From Metaphire vulgaris (taxonomy: Eukaryota; Annelida; Clitellata; Crassiclitellata; Megascolecidae): a stretch of DNA of 64,000 bases. Position 1 is the first letter of the stretch. Every line of letters begins with the position of its first letter. Positions 48,101 through 62,200 of this stretch are shown here, in pieces. The stretch is taken from NCBI GenBank assembly GCA_018105865.1, contig CM030870.1, forward strand, positions 4,004,001 through 4,068,000, read 5' to 3'. Both the position numbers and the translations under genes were made by a program. Below the pieces are notes generated by a model. The model saw only the letters and a program-made list of their open reading frames with translations, was not told the origin of the DNA and did no database searches.

Positions 48101-51100
48101 GAGGCGGCGTGAACGAATGCTTCTGATGTCTAAGACATTGCAGTGGTTTTATCCATCTAGGCTATTATGACGTTCATAAAATATAGACCTAAACAAATTC
48201 ACTGTCCATCTCTCTTATCTTGTCAATTCCAAAGTTGCAAAGTGGCGTTAAAAATGCATCTGGTGTCTGAACAAATAGAATGTCTTCAAAATTCTACTTA
48301 AAAGAGAATCACTGTCGTCGGCAGGTGTAAGTATCTGAATTGAACAATAGTCAGAATACATTGCTTGATATTTAAGAAGATGAGTCCAAGTGCTTTGAAA
48401 AATATACGTCAGTGTATCTGTAATCTTGCATTACAGCTGTAATGTCTACAAATGCTGATAAGCGACTTAATTACTTTAAGAAATTAGTGAACGAAATAAC
48501 CTGAATTATTTGCATCTTGTATTTGATAGTGAATGTTGAATCCTGGCATTCTACGGTAGCCACTGTCTCCAGTGATGAATTCCAGTCTCAGAGCCTGACA
48601 GCCGAAAATCTCTATTTTTGCAGTTCTGTTGCCGCATAACGCTCTATTGAGATACTTGTTATTACTTGTTATTTGACTTCCGTTGAATAAACAACGAATC
48701 TGAAATCATTCAAATTTGAAAATTCGCATAAGTGCTTCGCAATCAACAGCTATGCAAAAGCAAAAATGATTTTGCTGAATCAAACATTTATTCGAAATAC
48801 TGAATAGGCACATAAAGTGGTTTCATTGGATGAGTTTGTTTAACGAATATGACTCCGCTATAGTCAGTGACAAGCCTTCATGAGAAAAGAGGAGCTAAAC
48901 GCCCATCGTTTTTGACGGAAGAGTGTTTGAATAAACACAACTACTGAGGCCTATCTCCAAGTAAAAGAAAAGTGCGGGTAAAATACTTGGAATATTTTTA
49001 TTATTTTTTAAAACTATAGTGTTCCTTCATAATTCTAGTGGTCGGCATTATTGCGGAGATGTACAGCTACTTACGGTCAATTGGTCACTATAACAGATGT
49101 CATGTCGGTACACTGAGAGAGAGCGCTCTTCGCCGAATCTGGAATCGGCGTTGTGGTAGTGACTGTAATAGCTGGGTATCACCGGAGTATCTCGGCTTGT
49201 GCCAGGCAGGCTGAAAGTCAGAGACTGGAGAGTAATGAAGTTCTCATCTCCGACTTCGATATAGTAGGAGCAGTTTAAGCCCTTTTCATACGGAAGAGGA
49301 AAGAGCGGAGACATTATGTTGCCCGTCGAGCCGTCATGCGAAACATTACCACACTCGGTATCTAAATAATCAATTTTACTGACAGTTATAATATTGTAAC
49401 CGATCGAGATATCTTATTCATAGCGAATGAATCGATCTCCTAAACAGTTGACATGAGTGAATGCAATGGTTTGGAACGTATGGTGTGGATTAGCCTGCAG
49501 CTGCCCTAGTTCCTCTTTTCATTCTTTCGATTAACCTGTTCCAATTTGACTTGCCTTGGTACACCACAGTGTTTAATCTAGGCCGTTTCCGGGGGGAAAA
49601 TTGCCCTTTCCCCCGGAAATTTCTAATTCCTCCCCCCGGAAATTTTGGCATACTACATGGACTAACAGCTACCCCTAGCAGAATTCACCCCCCAGAAATT
49701 TCAAATTGTCCCCCGGATTTGTCAGTTTCCCCCCTCCCCCCGGAGCCCAGGAGTCTAGATTAAACGCTGGTACACCATCGGCTGATACCTATCGTTACCT
49801 ATAATAGCGTGCTGTATGTTGATATAATTAATTATAGCAGCGCGATAAAGCATACAGTAATTGCGTGATACTTTGGATTTTACATAGATTTGGCACTCGT
49901 GAATAAGCTGGTGCATTGCGCCAAACTTTCGGGCAGCGCAATATAAATTTTGTCTTTACTTACTTACTTACTTACTTATGCTCTGCACTCCTAGTTCCAA
50001 CGAGCCCGATACAGACACGACAAAACTATTATTGGCGATAAAATATTCTGCTTGATAGATTATTCGAAGATTATTTATGTAATTTAGGTTGAAAGGAAAC
50101 GAACTTTTAATCTTGAACAACATATAGCGATATTCTCCCGGATAGTAAGCACTTGACTGTATGGACAACACAATGGAATCACAGCGGAAGATGCTGAATT
50201 CAGTTATTGCCCTTGGTAAGCCACGTCCGCCAAACGTCAGAGACCTTGTTCCGTTTATTTCTGCAGAAGAGTCATCGGAAGAACAAAGAATCTGCCATAA
50301 ACGAAAACGTCCCTCGTCTTATAAAACAACTGACCATTTAAATCCCGTTGCATTACTAATATGGAACTAAAGTAGTGTGCGTGCGTGCGTGTGTGTGCAT
50401 GTGTGATTGTGCTTGTCTCATATCGTAATCAGAACTAAGGGTTTGGTGACATTTAATCACGCGACACTTAATCACGTGGACACTTAATCACGCCATACTT
50501 AATCACGTGGACACTTAATCACGCGACACTTAATCACGTGGACACTTAATCACGCCATACTTAATCACGTGGACACTTAATCACGCCATACTTAATCACG
50601 TGGACACTTAATCACGCGACACTTAATCACGTGGACACTTAATCACGCGACACTTTATCACGCGACAGTTAATCACGTGAAAGTTAATCACATTAACATA
50701 TAATATTATTATTGTTCCAGGACAATTTCTATAGCGCTGTAACATAGTGCAATACCAAAATCAAAAGCGCTTTAAAAACGCTGACATGCCAATGAAGGCC
50801 CGAAGGTGGTGATGTTAAAACCCTCTCGAATGATAGAAAGGACTCGCTGCCGTGTAGAAATCCGGTGCTAAGTTCTTTAGAAGCAGTCCTTTGCAAGACA
50901 ATTGTAGCCACATTGACAGGTCAACGAGGAACGGAAGATGACGTTAGGGTGCCGCGAGTTGGTAGCGGGAGTTCTCCGAACGGTAACATCCGACGGTGAA
51001 ATCCAATAAGCGGTCTTCCGTGAGAATAGTTCCTCGCCGAAATCGGAAAATCCGACGAAGATGGAAGTTCCGGCGAAGTCCGGAACGACAGTCACACGCA

Positions 51101-54100
51101 GTCTCGTTGAAATTCGCGGCGGCCATATTGGTCGACATTGGCGGACTCCTCAACGGCGGCGGCGACCGACCTCCAGAACGACGCGGAAAAGTGCAGGACG
51201 GCAAGAATCTCTTCGAAAAACCGAAGAGTAGACCGCAGTCCTCGCAATTGGCGCAAAATTCAAGCGCCTAATTTCGGTATATTCCGAAAACGGCGGCGAA
51301 TCGGTGGCACACACAAACGCGTGCTGGCCGCCATGACGCGCCAAAACCGGAAGTATAATATATGTATACAATATACATATGTAGAAGATTTGGTCACTCC
51401 CGTCGGTTACAGTAACATGGTACCATCAACTTCCATTTAGTTGGATTATACTGTTATTATTTGAATTTGGCCGACTGTTAGTTTGTTTATGTGACATTAG
51501 GCTATGTATATCTTCCCGACCCGCCTTTAGTTACTTTGCAAAGTACGGCGCCCAGCTCCTTTAATCCGTTGAGTCTGTATCTTTAACACGCTGGGGGGCG
51601 TCAATTGACTTCCTTATTTTGGCACTGCAGAGCGGTGAGGGCGTCACATAACGTCCTCTGTTCAATGCATCTTAAGCCAGGGAGGTCGCATAACGGCCAC
51701 GCCTGGCAAAGAACCTGCAGCGCCGTCAACTTGTTAAACAAAGAAAGGGGTGTTCTCACTCCATCCTTAAGTGTTAACCTCTTCGACGGAGATATACTGT
51801 ACAGTATGCCTCAACTGACCGCAAAACAAAAAACTACGCGAAAATATCGAGAACTTATTTAAATATATCTGTAAAATTGGAAAATGTCGCTTAGAAGGTT
51901 AGGGCCTACATACCGAGGTGATTAACTGTCGCGTGATTAACTGTCGCGTGATTAAGTGTCGGTGATTAACTGTCGCGTGATTAACTGTCGCGTGATTAAA
52001 TGTCGGTGATTAAGTGTCGCGTGATTAAGTGTCCACGTGATTAACTGTCGCGTGATTAAGTGTCGCGTGATTAAGTGTCCACGTGATTAAGTGTCGGTGA
52101 TTAAGTGTCGCGTGATTAAGCGTCCACGTGATTAAGTGTCGGTGATTAAGTGTCGGTGATTAAGTGTCGCGTGATTGAATGTCCGTACACCGAACTAAGA
52201 CTGAAACTTCCAATAGAGCTTTCTCTGTAGGAGACCCGACGCGGTGACTATTTCTTCGTATGCTAATTGATTCCTTTCTTTTCATTGTTCGATCTGTGTC
52301 TGATAGACCTATTAAATAATATTGAATGATTGATCATGCTGAAATGTAATACAAATGAACTAACTATATTTTGTCTCACCGTAAGATTGACTGCGCGGTA
52401 GTCGATGCTGTAGCCAAATGCATTCGACAAAGGCGCGAAGTCAAATGAGATAGAGCCTTTACTGAAGAACTTTAGACTTATATTATATACACAGTTGATA
52501 GAGGCTAAAAGCACGCCAATTTGAGCAGGAAGACCGATTCTTCCAGACAAGGTTGAGTATGATGAGCCACATGGAATTTCTATGTAACAAAAATCAGCAT
52601 AATTATAATCAGGGCTTTTTTCAGTGGGAACGCATGGGAACGGCGTTCCCACACCTTTTTTGCCAGATTGTATAATATAATTATGGATACGTAATAATGC
52701 GTTTGGGAACGTACAGGTACAGCGTTTCCACACCCGTTTTTGTTGAAGAGTAAAAGAGGATGAGTTCCCAAACCTTTTTTCCTAGAAAAAAGCCCTGATT
52801 ATAATTAAATTCAACGTCCACAAAATCAAAATGCGGGTAGTTCAGGATTTGTCTTAATGTCTTAATACCACCTACGTCGCTGATTGCCCAGGCCGGAGAT
52901 AAGCGCCGGAACCCAACGTTCGGACTCGAGTACGGGACCTACCTACCTTTGTATCTGTAGGACACAGAACAACATCTTAGACCAGTATTTTTGCTATCAA
53001 ATATACCTAGGACAAAGACTGAAATTGACAAAAGCATTTGGTTTTGCAAATTGCAGGCCAACAATTCTGGAACTTTCTTACTCCATCGGTCGGATCTTTC
53101 AACAAACTGAGTACTTCAGATGTGGGCGTAAAACACATTTTTACACACCGAATTTGCTTCCATATTTTGACCACATGTTTCGCACTACCTGAACTCTGGA
53201 AGTACCCTGATCCTTGTAAGACAGACTTCAATTAGCATCGAGGTCTAGACCCTACTTTTCGCTAATAGAACACCATCAATAAAAGTGCATATTAAAAATA
53301 GTAATTCAATCATTGTCATTTACAGTGCCAATTTTATGACAAGACAAAGGAGAAATAGTTAAGTTACTTGGGAAGTCTTCTGCAGAATCTTTTATCTCTA
53401 TCAAAAGAATAACACAGCGTTAATATTTAGCATCTCATTGAACATTTCAAAAGTATAAACTTTTCACATTGGATTGCTTGACTATCACTGTCATGCAGGC
53501 TGAAATGTGTGTCTAAATTGCTATTCAATCATTAATCCACGTCATGTTATGTTCGAACTAGCTTGATCTGCCTTCGTTTAAGCACTTGGATCACGTGGGC
53601 GCAGTAAAGTGGTCGTAGGATTATATAGTCAAAAAATCGAAGAGTAGCGGATTCAAATCTGACCACAGACACTGAGTAGAGGCCTTGTACAAGTCGCTCA
53701 CCTTGACTTGCTCCGCACCTAATGTACAATTCTTCGCTCTATGTTAATAAATAAAATAATACTGTATATATTACTATTATGGCCTATATCCAGCTAAAAT
53801 GTGTGCATAGTGGTAGAATATTGCACAATGGCGTGTTTAACCTCTGACGAAGTCGATTAATAAAATGTTGCGTTCAGAACGTCTATGCGCCACTTCTTCC
53901 AAACACTTAATTTTCATTAAAAAATACTCACAAAACGGGCGATGCTCTAAGACAATGGACACATTTATAAATTATAATATAACTTGATAATAATGCAACG
54001 AGTTGCATTCACTCAGATAAGTTTTATATAAGTAGTGCTAGTTCATATTTGCTCAAAGTAAAATAATATAACTCATGTTGCGAAATTTTTGGTACCAATA

Positions 54101-56117
54101 TCACAAATAAGTATATGCCTATTTGTTCAATCAATTTTTTCCAAGTCAAAACTCACCGCCATTATAAACAGTATAATTTAGCCTGAATCCAGCTGTGTTG
54201 GTATAGTATCCCGATGAAAAGGCTATTAATAAAGCGGAACAGTTGAAAAAGTGCATGACTGACGGCCATCTCAGCTGGCTACAGTATCTCCATCCTGAAT
54301 ACGGATTCCATTTTGATGAATTCAGGCAAAGAATCTGTAAACGAACAGAAACTACATTCCACTAATTCAGTATTTCTTCTGGTTATCACGTTCATTTGTG
54401 TAGTCTATCTCATGAACTAATCCTCCATTTCAAGTCTTTTAATGCAGTGGCTATTCTAGCCACCTAGACTCTGAGGGAATTTAAAACTTTTTGGGGGGTA
54501 AAAACCATTGGGGAGTTCATAGTACTTGCCAAAATGTCAAAATTTTGGGAGGAATTCAAACTTTAGGAGGGAATCCCCAGGAAGGCCTAGAATAAACACT
54601 GTTTTAAAATAACATTTCAATCAAAAACACAAGAGTCTAAAGCAACACATATGAATTCAGAGTTTAGGCCAGTTTTAAGCACATAGATTGCAATTTCAAT
54701 TACTAATTGACTTACAGTTATTTTGTCGTGGCAGTATCGATAATCTGGATATTGGTATTGAGATCTGTCAAAGGCAATTGAAATAGTTCTATTATTTCCA
54801 CCAGCAATGGTGTAGTTGCACTTTGTGTTGGGATGATAGGAACGGTAAATGTATGGAAAAGAGATTGATCCTTTCGATTCAGATAATGACCTCTCTCCGC
54901 ATATTGTATCTATCAAAACACACAATTACCTCTTTAGAAAGAGAGAAAAAATTATCACGAATCTCTTTGCGAAGGTCTAGAAAGTGAAGACTAACAGATT
55001 TGACAGCAAGTTTAATTATTTACAAATGAAAGGGAACATATTTTCAAACTCGCGCAACAAATAATCAAATTACACTGGAAAGTAACCCCCAAGTTATTTG
55101 CAAACGAAGGCGTTGAGACTTTCAGCTGAGATATCAGTTGATTATTATTATTATTATCAGTTCACTATAGGCCTAATGACTTAGACATTGCAAAAGATAA
55201 CCAAGTCCTTTAGTTGGTCGTCTCGACGAATAAACTTGTCGATGTTGACGAAATCGCCATGTTGACAAATAGTCATGTTAGCGAAATGTACTTCTCTCAA
55301 TTCTCAGTGTTGTAATAAATACTTGACTGAAATGTTGATGCATCCCCCACCGGCGTTCCGGATTATCTTTTTTGCTTGTCAAGCTATTTTTCGTCAATCA
55401 TTGCTTGTCAATCATTTTCCGTGAAAAATACTGCGAATGACCCTCTTCTTGCAAGGTTTATTAACATTTAGTGGGCAAAACACTAACAATGACCTTTTCC
55501 TCTTCTTTCTTTCGTTTTTTCTTCTTCACTTTTTATTCCCCACCAACTTCCTATGCATTTTTTCATCCCCCACCAAGAATTTCTGGAACTGCCACTGATC
55601 CCTTTTGCAGTTGTTGCAGTTTTAATGCCTCTATAAAAAATGATGTAGGTGTGGTTGTTGGAGAAATCTAATTTTTAAACTAAATACTGAAAGTGACATT
55701 TATTTTTATTTGTATTTGGCTGTGGTCATATTGTCAATAGATAATTTGCAGGTAATTTTGAATAGTTTGCCAGCGCAATTGCTGCGATATCTCTCTTTAG
55801 TTTCAACTTACATTTAATAGTGCTTTGTGGCTGTTGGAATTTTTCAGAAATTAAGAGTTAGAAGTTACTGGTATGAGACCTATCCTGGTGCACCAAAGTG
55901 TGCGATGTAATGTCCAAAACGTACTGGAGCCCACCTACGAGCATCTATTGATTTCAAAAATTTTAAATTTTCCGGAGTTATACCCCGGACCTCAGGCTTT
56001 TTCCATGAATTTGCGGGGAGGGGGGAGTGTTGAAGTTTTGCAGTGTCCAGTGTCTAGTGTTGCAGTGTTGCAGTGTTGCAGTGTCCAGTGTCGAGTCTTA
56101 TACGGCTAGTTTTTTGT

Positions 56118-56208
<91 letters not shown>

Positions 56209-59200
56209 CAATAATAATAATGTGATGTAGATAAATCCCTGCCGGACTCCCGTTTAGGGGTAGAAGAGGGGAGGGAGGACAGGGAATGGGGAAAGCTGCT
56301 TCCAGCAGCCATGGGGGATGGGCGCCCCTGATTTAAGTAGTATTTAAATACCCAAATACCAGGGTAAGTATTTAAATACTGGCAAATAAGTTTTAAATAC
56401 TTTTTAAATACTTGATAATGTATTTAACACATGATTCGCCGCAACCGTATTTTGTGTAAAGAAATGTGCGTTAAAATTATTTCTAACAATGCCAATGTAG
56501 GCCTACTTAATGTTCCACTGTCTAAACCATCACTAAAGAAAATGTAAATATGAACATTGCAATTAATCAAACGTATTTAAATTTCTTAAATACATCCAAA
56601 TACTCTTTGGCATTTAAATACTTAATTTTGAATGGGTATTTCAATACTTTCTTAAATACTGGACAGTATTTAAATAGTATTTAAATACTAAAGTATTTAA
56701 ATACTTTACAACACTGCCAATTCTGTACCATAATATATTATCTATATACAGCATGAACACTCAGGTGCATGGAAGTAACTAGCATTGAATATCTTATGAA
56801 TTTACCCGACGGAATCACTGTGAATGGAACTTTATAAGACTCTTGTAACTCAAAGAAATTCGACACCAAAGAAATTGTCAAATTTTGGCAGTTGTACAAC
56901 AGAAGCTTTCCACTCCCTTCGTAATTGTAGTAGTTATGGCGATCACAAAGCCTGGCTGACATGGTATTCTCACCCTCGCACAAAAACTGAAAAAATAATA
57001 GCATTTTGCATACTTCGTGTCGATATTTGATATATTATAATTTCTATCTTCTCTAATTAGCAAAAGCGACATCTATCTGCATCACATTTTATTTGTAACT
57101 TAAATGCCTGCCTGACGTCTGCAACCGACTCCAAATCTGATTGAGCCAATCATCCGTTATCATCATCCATTGCAGAGTGGCACAGTATGTTCATGTATGT
57201 GAAGTTCACTAACAGATTATAAATAACATTAAAACGCTGTCAACCTTCTGCAGAGTTCATCACGAATTCTGAAATATTTGTTGCTGGAAAAGATCAAATT
57301 TAATGACCACATAGACAATATAAGTCTGAGGTATTCGGCAAATAAGAGGCATATAGGTGACAATTAAAACGCGTTTCCCTGGCATTATACCCTACGCTTG
57401 TATCTAAAGTAAATCGATGTCAACCATGCACTAACTTTTTAAATTACACACATAGGCCCATATTGTGAACTGTTATGAAGCGCATATTCATGTCAATCAT
57501 ATCACGTTTGACATTGGGTACTATCAAATGGGATTCCTTCACACAGCTTCGAATGTTCATTGACTCTTTTACATCATCTAAATTATGGAATTACTTCACT
57601 CTCATTGTACGTGACCTACACGTAGGCCTAAGCCTGTTCTATATTTACACTCATAAACTACAGTGTACATCTCGAAATTGAATTTTCTGGATCAAAGCCA
57701 ATTGGTTTGTGGACCTGTCGCTGCGCTTGGATTGCTAAATTGCTGATATATATTAGAATGATCTGATATTCTACCATCTTAGAGTTGGGGCTAAGTTTAA
57801 GTACATTTATTGTAATTATGAAAACACGCAACAAGAGGAAATTCAGGGTCGTGGCGTCCATCCCTGGTCAGACCCGTCGACAGAAAATCCGGGTCTCTGG
57901 ACAAAGCGGTCAAGGGCCCTTAAACAATGCTTTGAATTATACGAAAAGTTAATGAAATGACGTGTATAAAAGTTCAACGATTATAAAACTAAATTCTAAA
58001 AATTCTAAAAGACAGAAAATCCGGGTCTCTGGACAAAGCGGTCAAGGGCCCTTAAACAATGCTTTGAATTATACGAAAAGTTAATGAAATGACGTGTATA
58101 AAAGTTCAACGATTATAAAACTAAATTCTAAAAATTCTAAAAGACAGAAAATCCGGGTCTCTGGACAAAGCGGTCAAGGGCCCTTAAACAATGCTTTGAA
58201 TTATACGAAAAGTTAATGAAATGACGTGTATAAAAGTTCAACGATTATAAAACTAAATTCTAAAAATTCTAAAAGATTCTAAAAATGTGGGGATATGTAG
58301 AATAAAAGCGATGACCTTGACTAGCTTGTCAAGACTTTAGACCTGTTCTATTAACCCCTTAACTGGGAAACTATTTGTAACTCAATGTAAAATGGACGAG
58401 CGTTACTCGGGGTACCCAGTTAATGGGTTAAATTTTATGAACCACTGATCATATCGGTTGAAAGGCTATTCACTCGTAAATATTGAATAAGGAATGTAAG
58501 TTAAGTTTATTGCGGGTCCCAGGGCCCCTACAAATCGCCGAACTTCTGTGCAATTGTCCCCTGTGCAATTGTCCCTACCCCTCTCGGCGAACCTGTCCAT
58601 AGTACATTCGGTTAGGTGGTCACAGCTTAGTATCTTCTACAGCACAAAAATGCAATATGTGTCAAAATGTGTGCAAATGAACGCCTACATGTACCTAGAA
58701 GACTTTGTAAATATTTCATCGGGTGTTAGAACAATTAGGAAAAATCCTAGCGGGCGAGGGTCAATGCAGGGTTTTCAATTCCTAGTGTAAAAATGAAACA
58801 CAGAAAGTGCAGCTATGAAGTCAATTCAGTACCTTTGGGATTTGATCTTGCAAAGACTCGAAGCAATTAATTCGTTTCTGTAGTTGAGATAAATGCCTTA
58901 GTACCCGTAAAAAGGTTATTTCTATTAAACACAGAGTAGTCTATACTTCAATGGTGTCCCTTAAAAAAGTTACTGCTTCAGATAATAACAGTTTAAAATG
59001 TGTGAATAACCGATCACACATAGAATTGATACCTGAATACACCCTCCGAGTTGTAAACCTATCTTCGTCAAGTTGAGCGATGAAACGTTAAGATGAAAGT
59101 TGCTGGTTCCATTTGCAAGCACGCGGTACGTACAGTTGATCTGACTTACATAACCGGATGGGTTGCTAGGCAACGCTATGACTCCATCAGACGTATTGAA

Positions 59201-62200
59201 CTCTGTCTGGCCACATTTCATCTCTGTAATAAGACAACTTTGAGATATGTATGCCATAATACAAAACAAATGGCTTGTCAGGCTTGCTAAGCCAGTTGGT
59301 CAATGATCATGAGATCCTGATTACCAGACTGCCGAAAACTTTGCAGCGAGTCAATCATTTCAATGTCATATGACATGTTATGATGAAACATGAACATTTT
59401 GCCAGCATACAAATTGCACGTCATCCATCGAGCCTGGTGAATGACTGTGGGCAGTGTGGGCTTCATGAAGTGTACCCCACATGGAGGTGTTTCACCCAGA
59501 ATGAGTAGATTGCTCTCTGCTCATTCATGATAGTCGTCACGGGTCATGGTTCCAGATTCTCTTTGTGTCAAGATATTGCTCAGCTCCTGGACAACGTGAC
59601 CCTTAACTTCTCTCAGCCAGGGATGGTACAGTTCGATTATGTTGATTTGCATCTGTCTGCCAAAAGTAGCCTACCACATGTTGACTTTAATGTGGCAAAC
59701 AGTCTATTGCCTGGTCCTGGTACTTAACCGAATAGCAACTTCCAGACAGCCCAAAATGCCAATTCAAGGACATGACGCCTGCAAGCGAGATAAGATAGTT
59801 TTTTTTAAAAATTCGGTGGCTTTTCTACCAGTGTAGCTGAACCTCTACGTGTGCCACTTTATTCTGCGGCTCGCAGAGTGGTGGGCGCCCGAGGCCAAGC
59901 CTAAAAAAATGTTGGACAAGCAAAAAAATGAAGGTCGCCGAGTCAATTTTGGCACCTTCATTTGGTCGGCGCCCGGGGCCACGCCCCCCACAAATCCCCT
60001 CTGCACGCTACTGACTCTATGGACACGGCCCAAAGATAATACGAACAAAATGAGTCTATTTATGACATATCTATGATTATTTTAGAGAGTTATGAAGTAT
60101 TTAGTCCCATTCATTGTGCAGTTTTAGCATGGTTTGGGGGTTCATACGTTCAAGGGCTTTGAGGGACCTCAGGACATCATAGAAATGTGAAATAAAAAGC
60201 GTCTCTGAATTCAGTAATGATAGTAGCATGACAAACCGTCCAGTAGGCATAACATTTTAAAAGTTAGATTTTTTTGAACACCCCTAATGTCTGTCATAAA
60301 AAAAACGAAAATGTATCGGGAGGATGGCAGAATGGTAATACGCTAGACATGTAGTAAAGAGGCTCATTGCATGAGAACACTAGCCCGTATCATGTAATAT
60401 GCACCAGTCCCATGACAGAGAGCCTCGAAACGGAGATCAGCGTCGCCCTAGGGCCTTGAGGTTAGCCTTGAGACTTCGGAAAGGACTTTGCTTTGCTTGC
60501 AAAACAAGAGTGCAAATTAAAATGTTTTAAATTTAAAGGTTAAACCGAACAAATGTCTAGAACTAGAGGTATCTGCTGGGTATGGTTACCCCATATTTCT
60601 GAAACGGAAGCAAAGAGCCTCATTATTACCTCATAACCTCCAAGCTCAAAGTGACTTCCTAAATATAGCAAAACGATTAAATGCTCGATCATCGAGCTTT
60701 TGACAGTTATTTAGTTATTCGAAACCTGCTCATTTATGCATTATTTTTCAATTATTTTTATGTTAGACATGCGATCGGCTATTAACTAAGCAATGTAGGC
60801 CTAGTCTTAAAATTATTTAAAGTAAATAGTATATAGATTGGCAAGAGATACAATTTACTTTTAGTGCTTAGTAGATACTTTTAGCGCGTATAACAATCCT
60901 AGCACGAATAGATTACTGCAATAGTGTACTTCTCGGTCTGCCAGAAATCAGTTACATTGTCTACAGTCTATAGTGAACATCTCCGTTCGAACGATCTTTG
61001 GCGCTAAATGGTGCGACCACGTCACCCCTTTCCTAAGGGACAGGCTGCGCTGGTTGCGAGTTCCGGAACGCATCGTCTATAAGAGTTGTCTGATCACGTA
61101 TAGAGCACTAAATGATCGCTCCTGTCAAGAATATCTGGCTTCATTGTTTCAGCGCCACACTACACCAGTCGGCAGCTTCGCTCTAGTGGCCGGGTCTCTC
61201 TGATTATTCCACCTCCGTCGAAAACGAAGATGCTAGGAGAAAGATCGGTCACCCGAGGCAATCTAATCTTATGGAACGCCCTTCCAGACTTTGTCACTAA
61301 CTCGACAACCGACAAACAGTTCGTTAATAAAAATCTGAAGACACACATGTTCAATGCGTCGTTTGACTGCTAACCTTATGTTCTGAAGCACTCTTGATTT
61401 AGGCTTAGGCCTTGTTATAGGGCTATATAAATTGTCTGAAATAATAATAATAATGCTGGGAAGCAAAATCAAACCTCACCTGTCATATTGAACGAATCTG
61501 AAAATAAGAAATTTAGGAAATGTAACACCAGTTTCATTTGAGATGATATTAAGCTGAATTTGAAATGATAATTAATCCACAAATGTTGTACCGAAAATCC
61601 GCCTAGCCAGTTTCCCAACACCACACAACACAAGTGATTATTGTTTCTGCAGCACTTCGAGGTCAGGCACCACCTCATCTTACTGAGCTTTTCAAATCAC
61701 CCTCTTCTGCTGCTCATCGTCTGCTCCGCTCCACTGGTCAGAAGAATGTTTATGTCCCCAGATCACGCACTGATATTACCAAGCGTCGGGCATTTGCAGG
61801 GACTGGACCCTCCCTATGGAATGCCTTAAACCCATCCATTCGGGAATCACTTCTTACTCCCTCGCTCTGCTCAATGCGAAAGCTAAAGTCTCATTGCTTT
61901 ACCCTGCGACTCAAATGCTAGGAGCGCCTCTGAGTAGAAATAGAAGAGGCGCTATACAAATGTCACATTACATTACATTACACACCAACCGAAAAAAGAC
62001 GATGCTACAATCAAGCACCTCAATAGCGTTCCATTAATATAATAATTATGCACTTCTGTAGCACCAGTTCTAATACCCAAGGGTATCAATCGATGGTACT
62101 TCAAATCTGAACGAAAGAAAGTTAAGGCGCAAATTTTTGCTCTGACTCCAGGCAATTTTACAACAAGTACTTTGGCTTCAGGTGCCTTTACTCTATAAAC

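Larger units (their letters stand above)
50440..52191. mobile_element. Foldback-like transposon with minisatellite arms
   Basis: Flanked by the perfect 8-bp duplication gaactaag (50432-50439, 52192-52199). Outer ends GGTTTGGTGACATTTAATCA and GGTGTACGGACATTCAATCA (reverse complement of the right end) are imperfect inverted repeats. Each arm continues as a minisatellite, and the two arrays are reverse complements of each other. The centre (50700-51915) has a LINE-A tail and GC-rich non-coding sequence, no transposase. Ends and arms recall foldback elements; the superfamily is unknown. Confidence 0.8.

Noticed and set aside
50996..51440. Basic ORFs in the foldback core
   Set aside because: Overlapping frames on both strands without conserved motifs; GC-rich chance ORFs.
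50451..52180. CRISPR-like arrays
   Set aside because: The units are contiguous short minisatellites without unique spacers, in inverted pairs, in a eukaryotic intron.
56027..56312. Poly-Asn and poly-Tyr ORFs
   Set aside because: Translation of the (TAA)n microsatellite.
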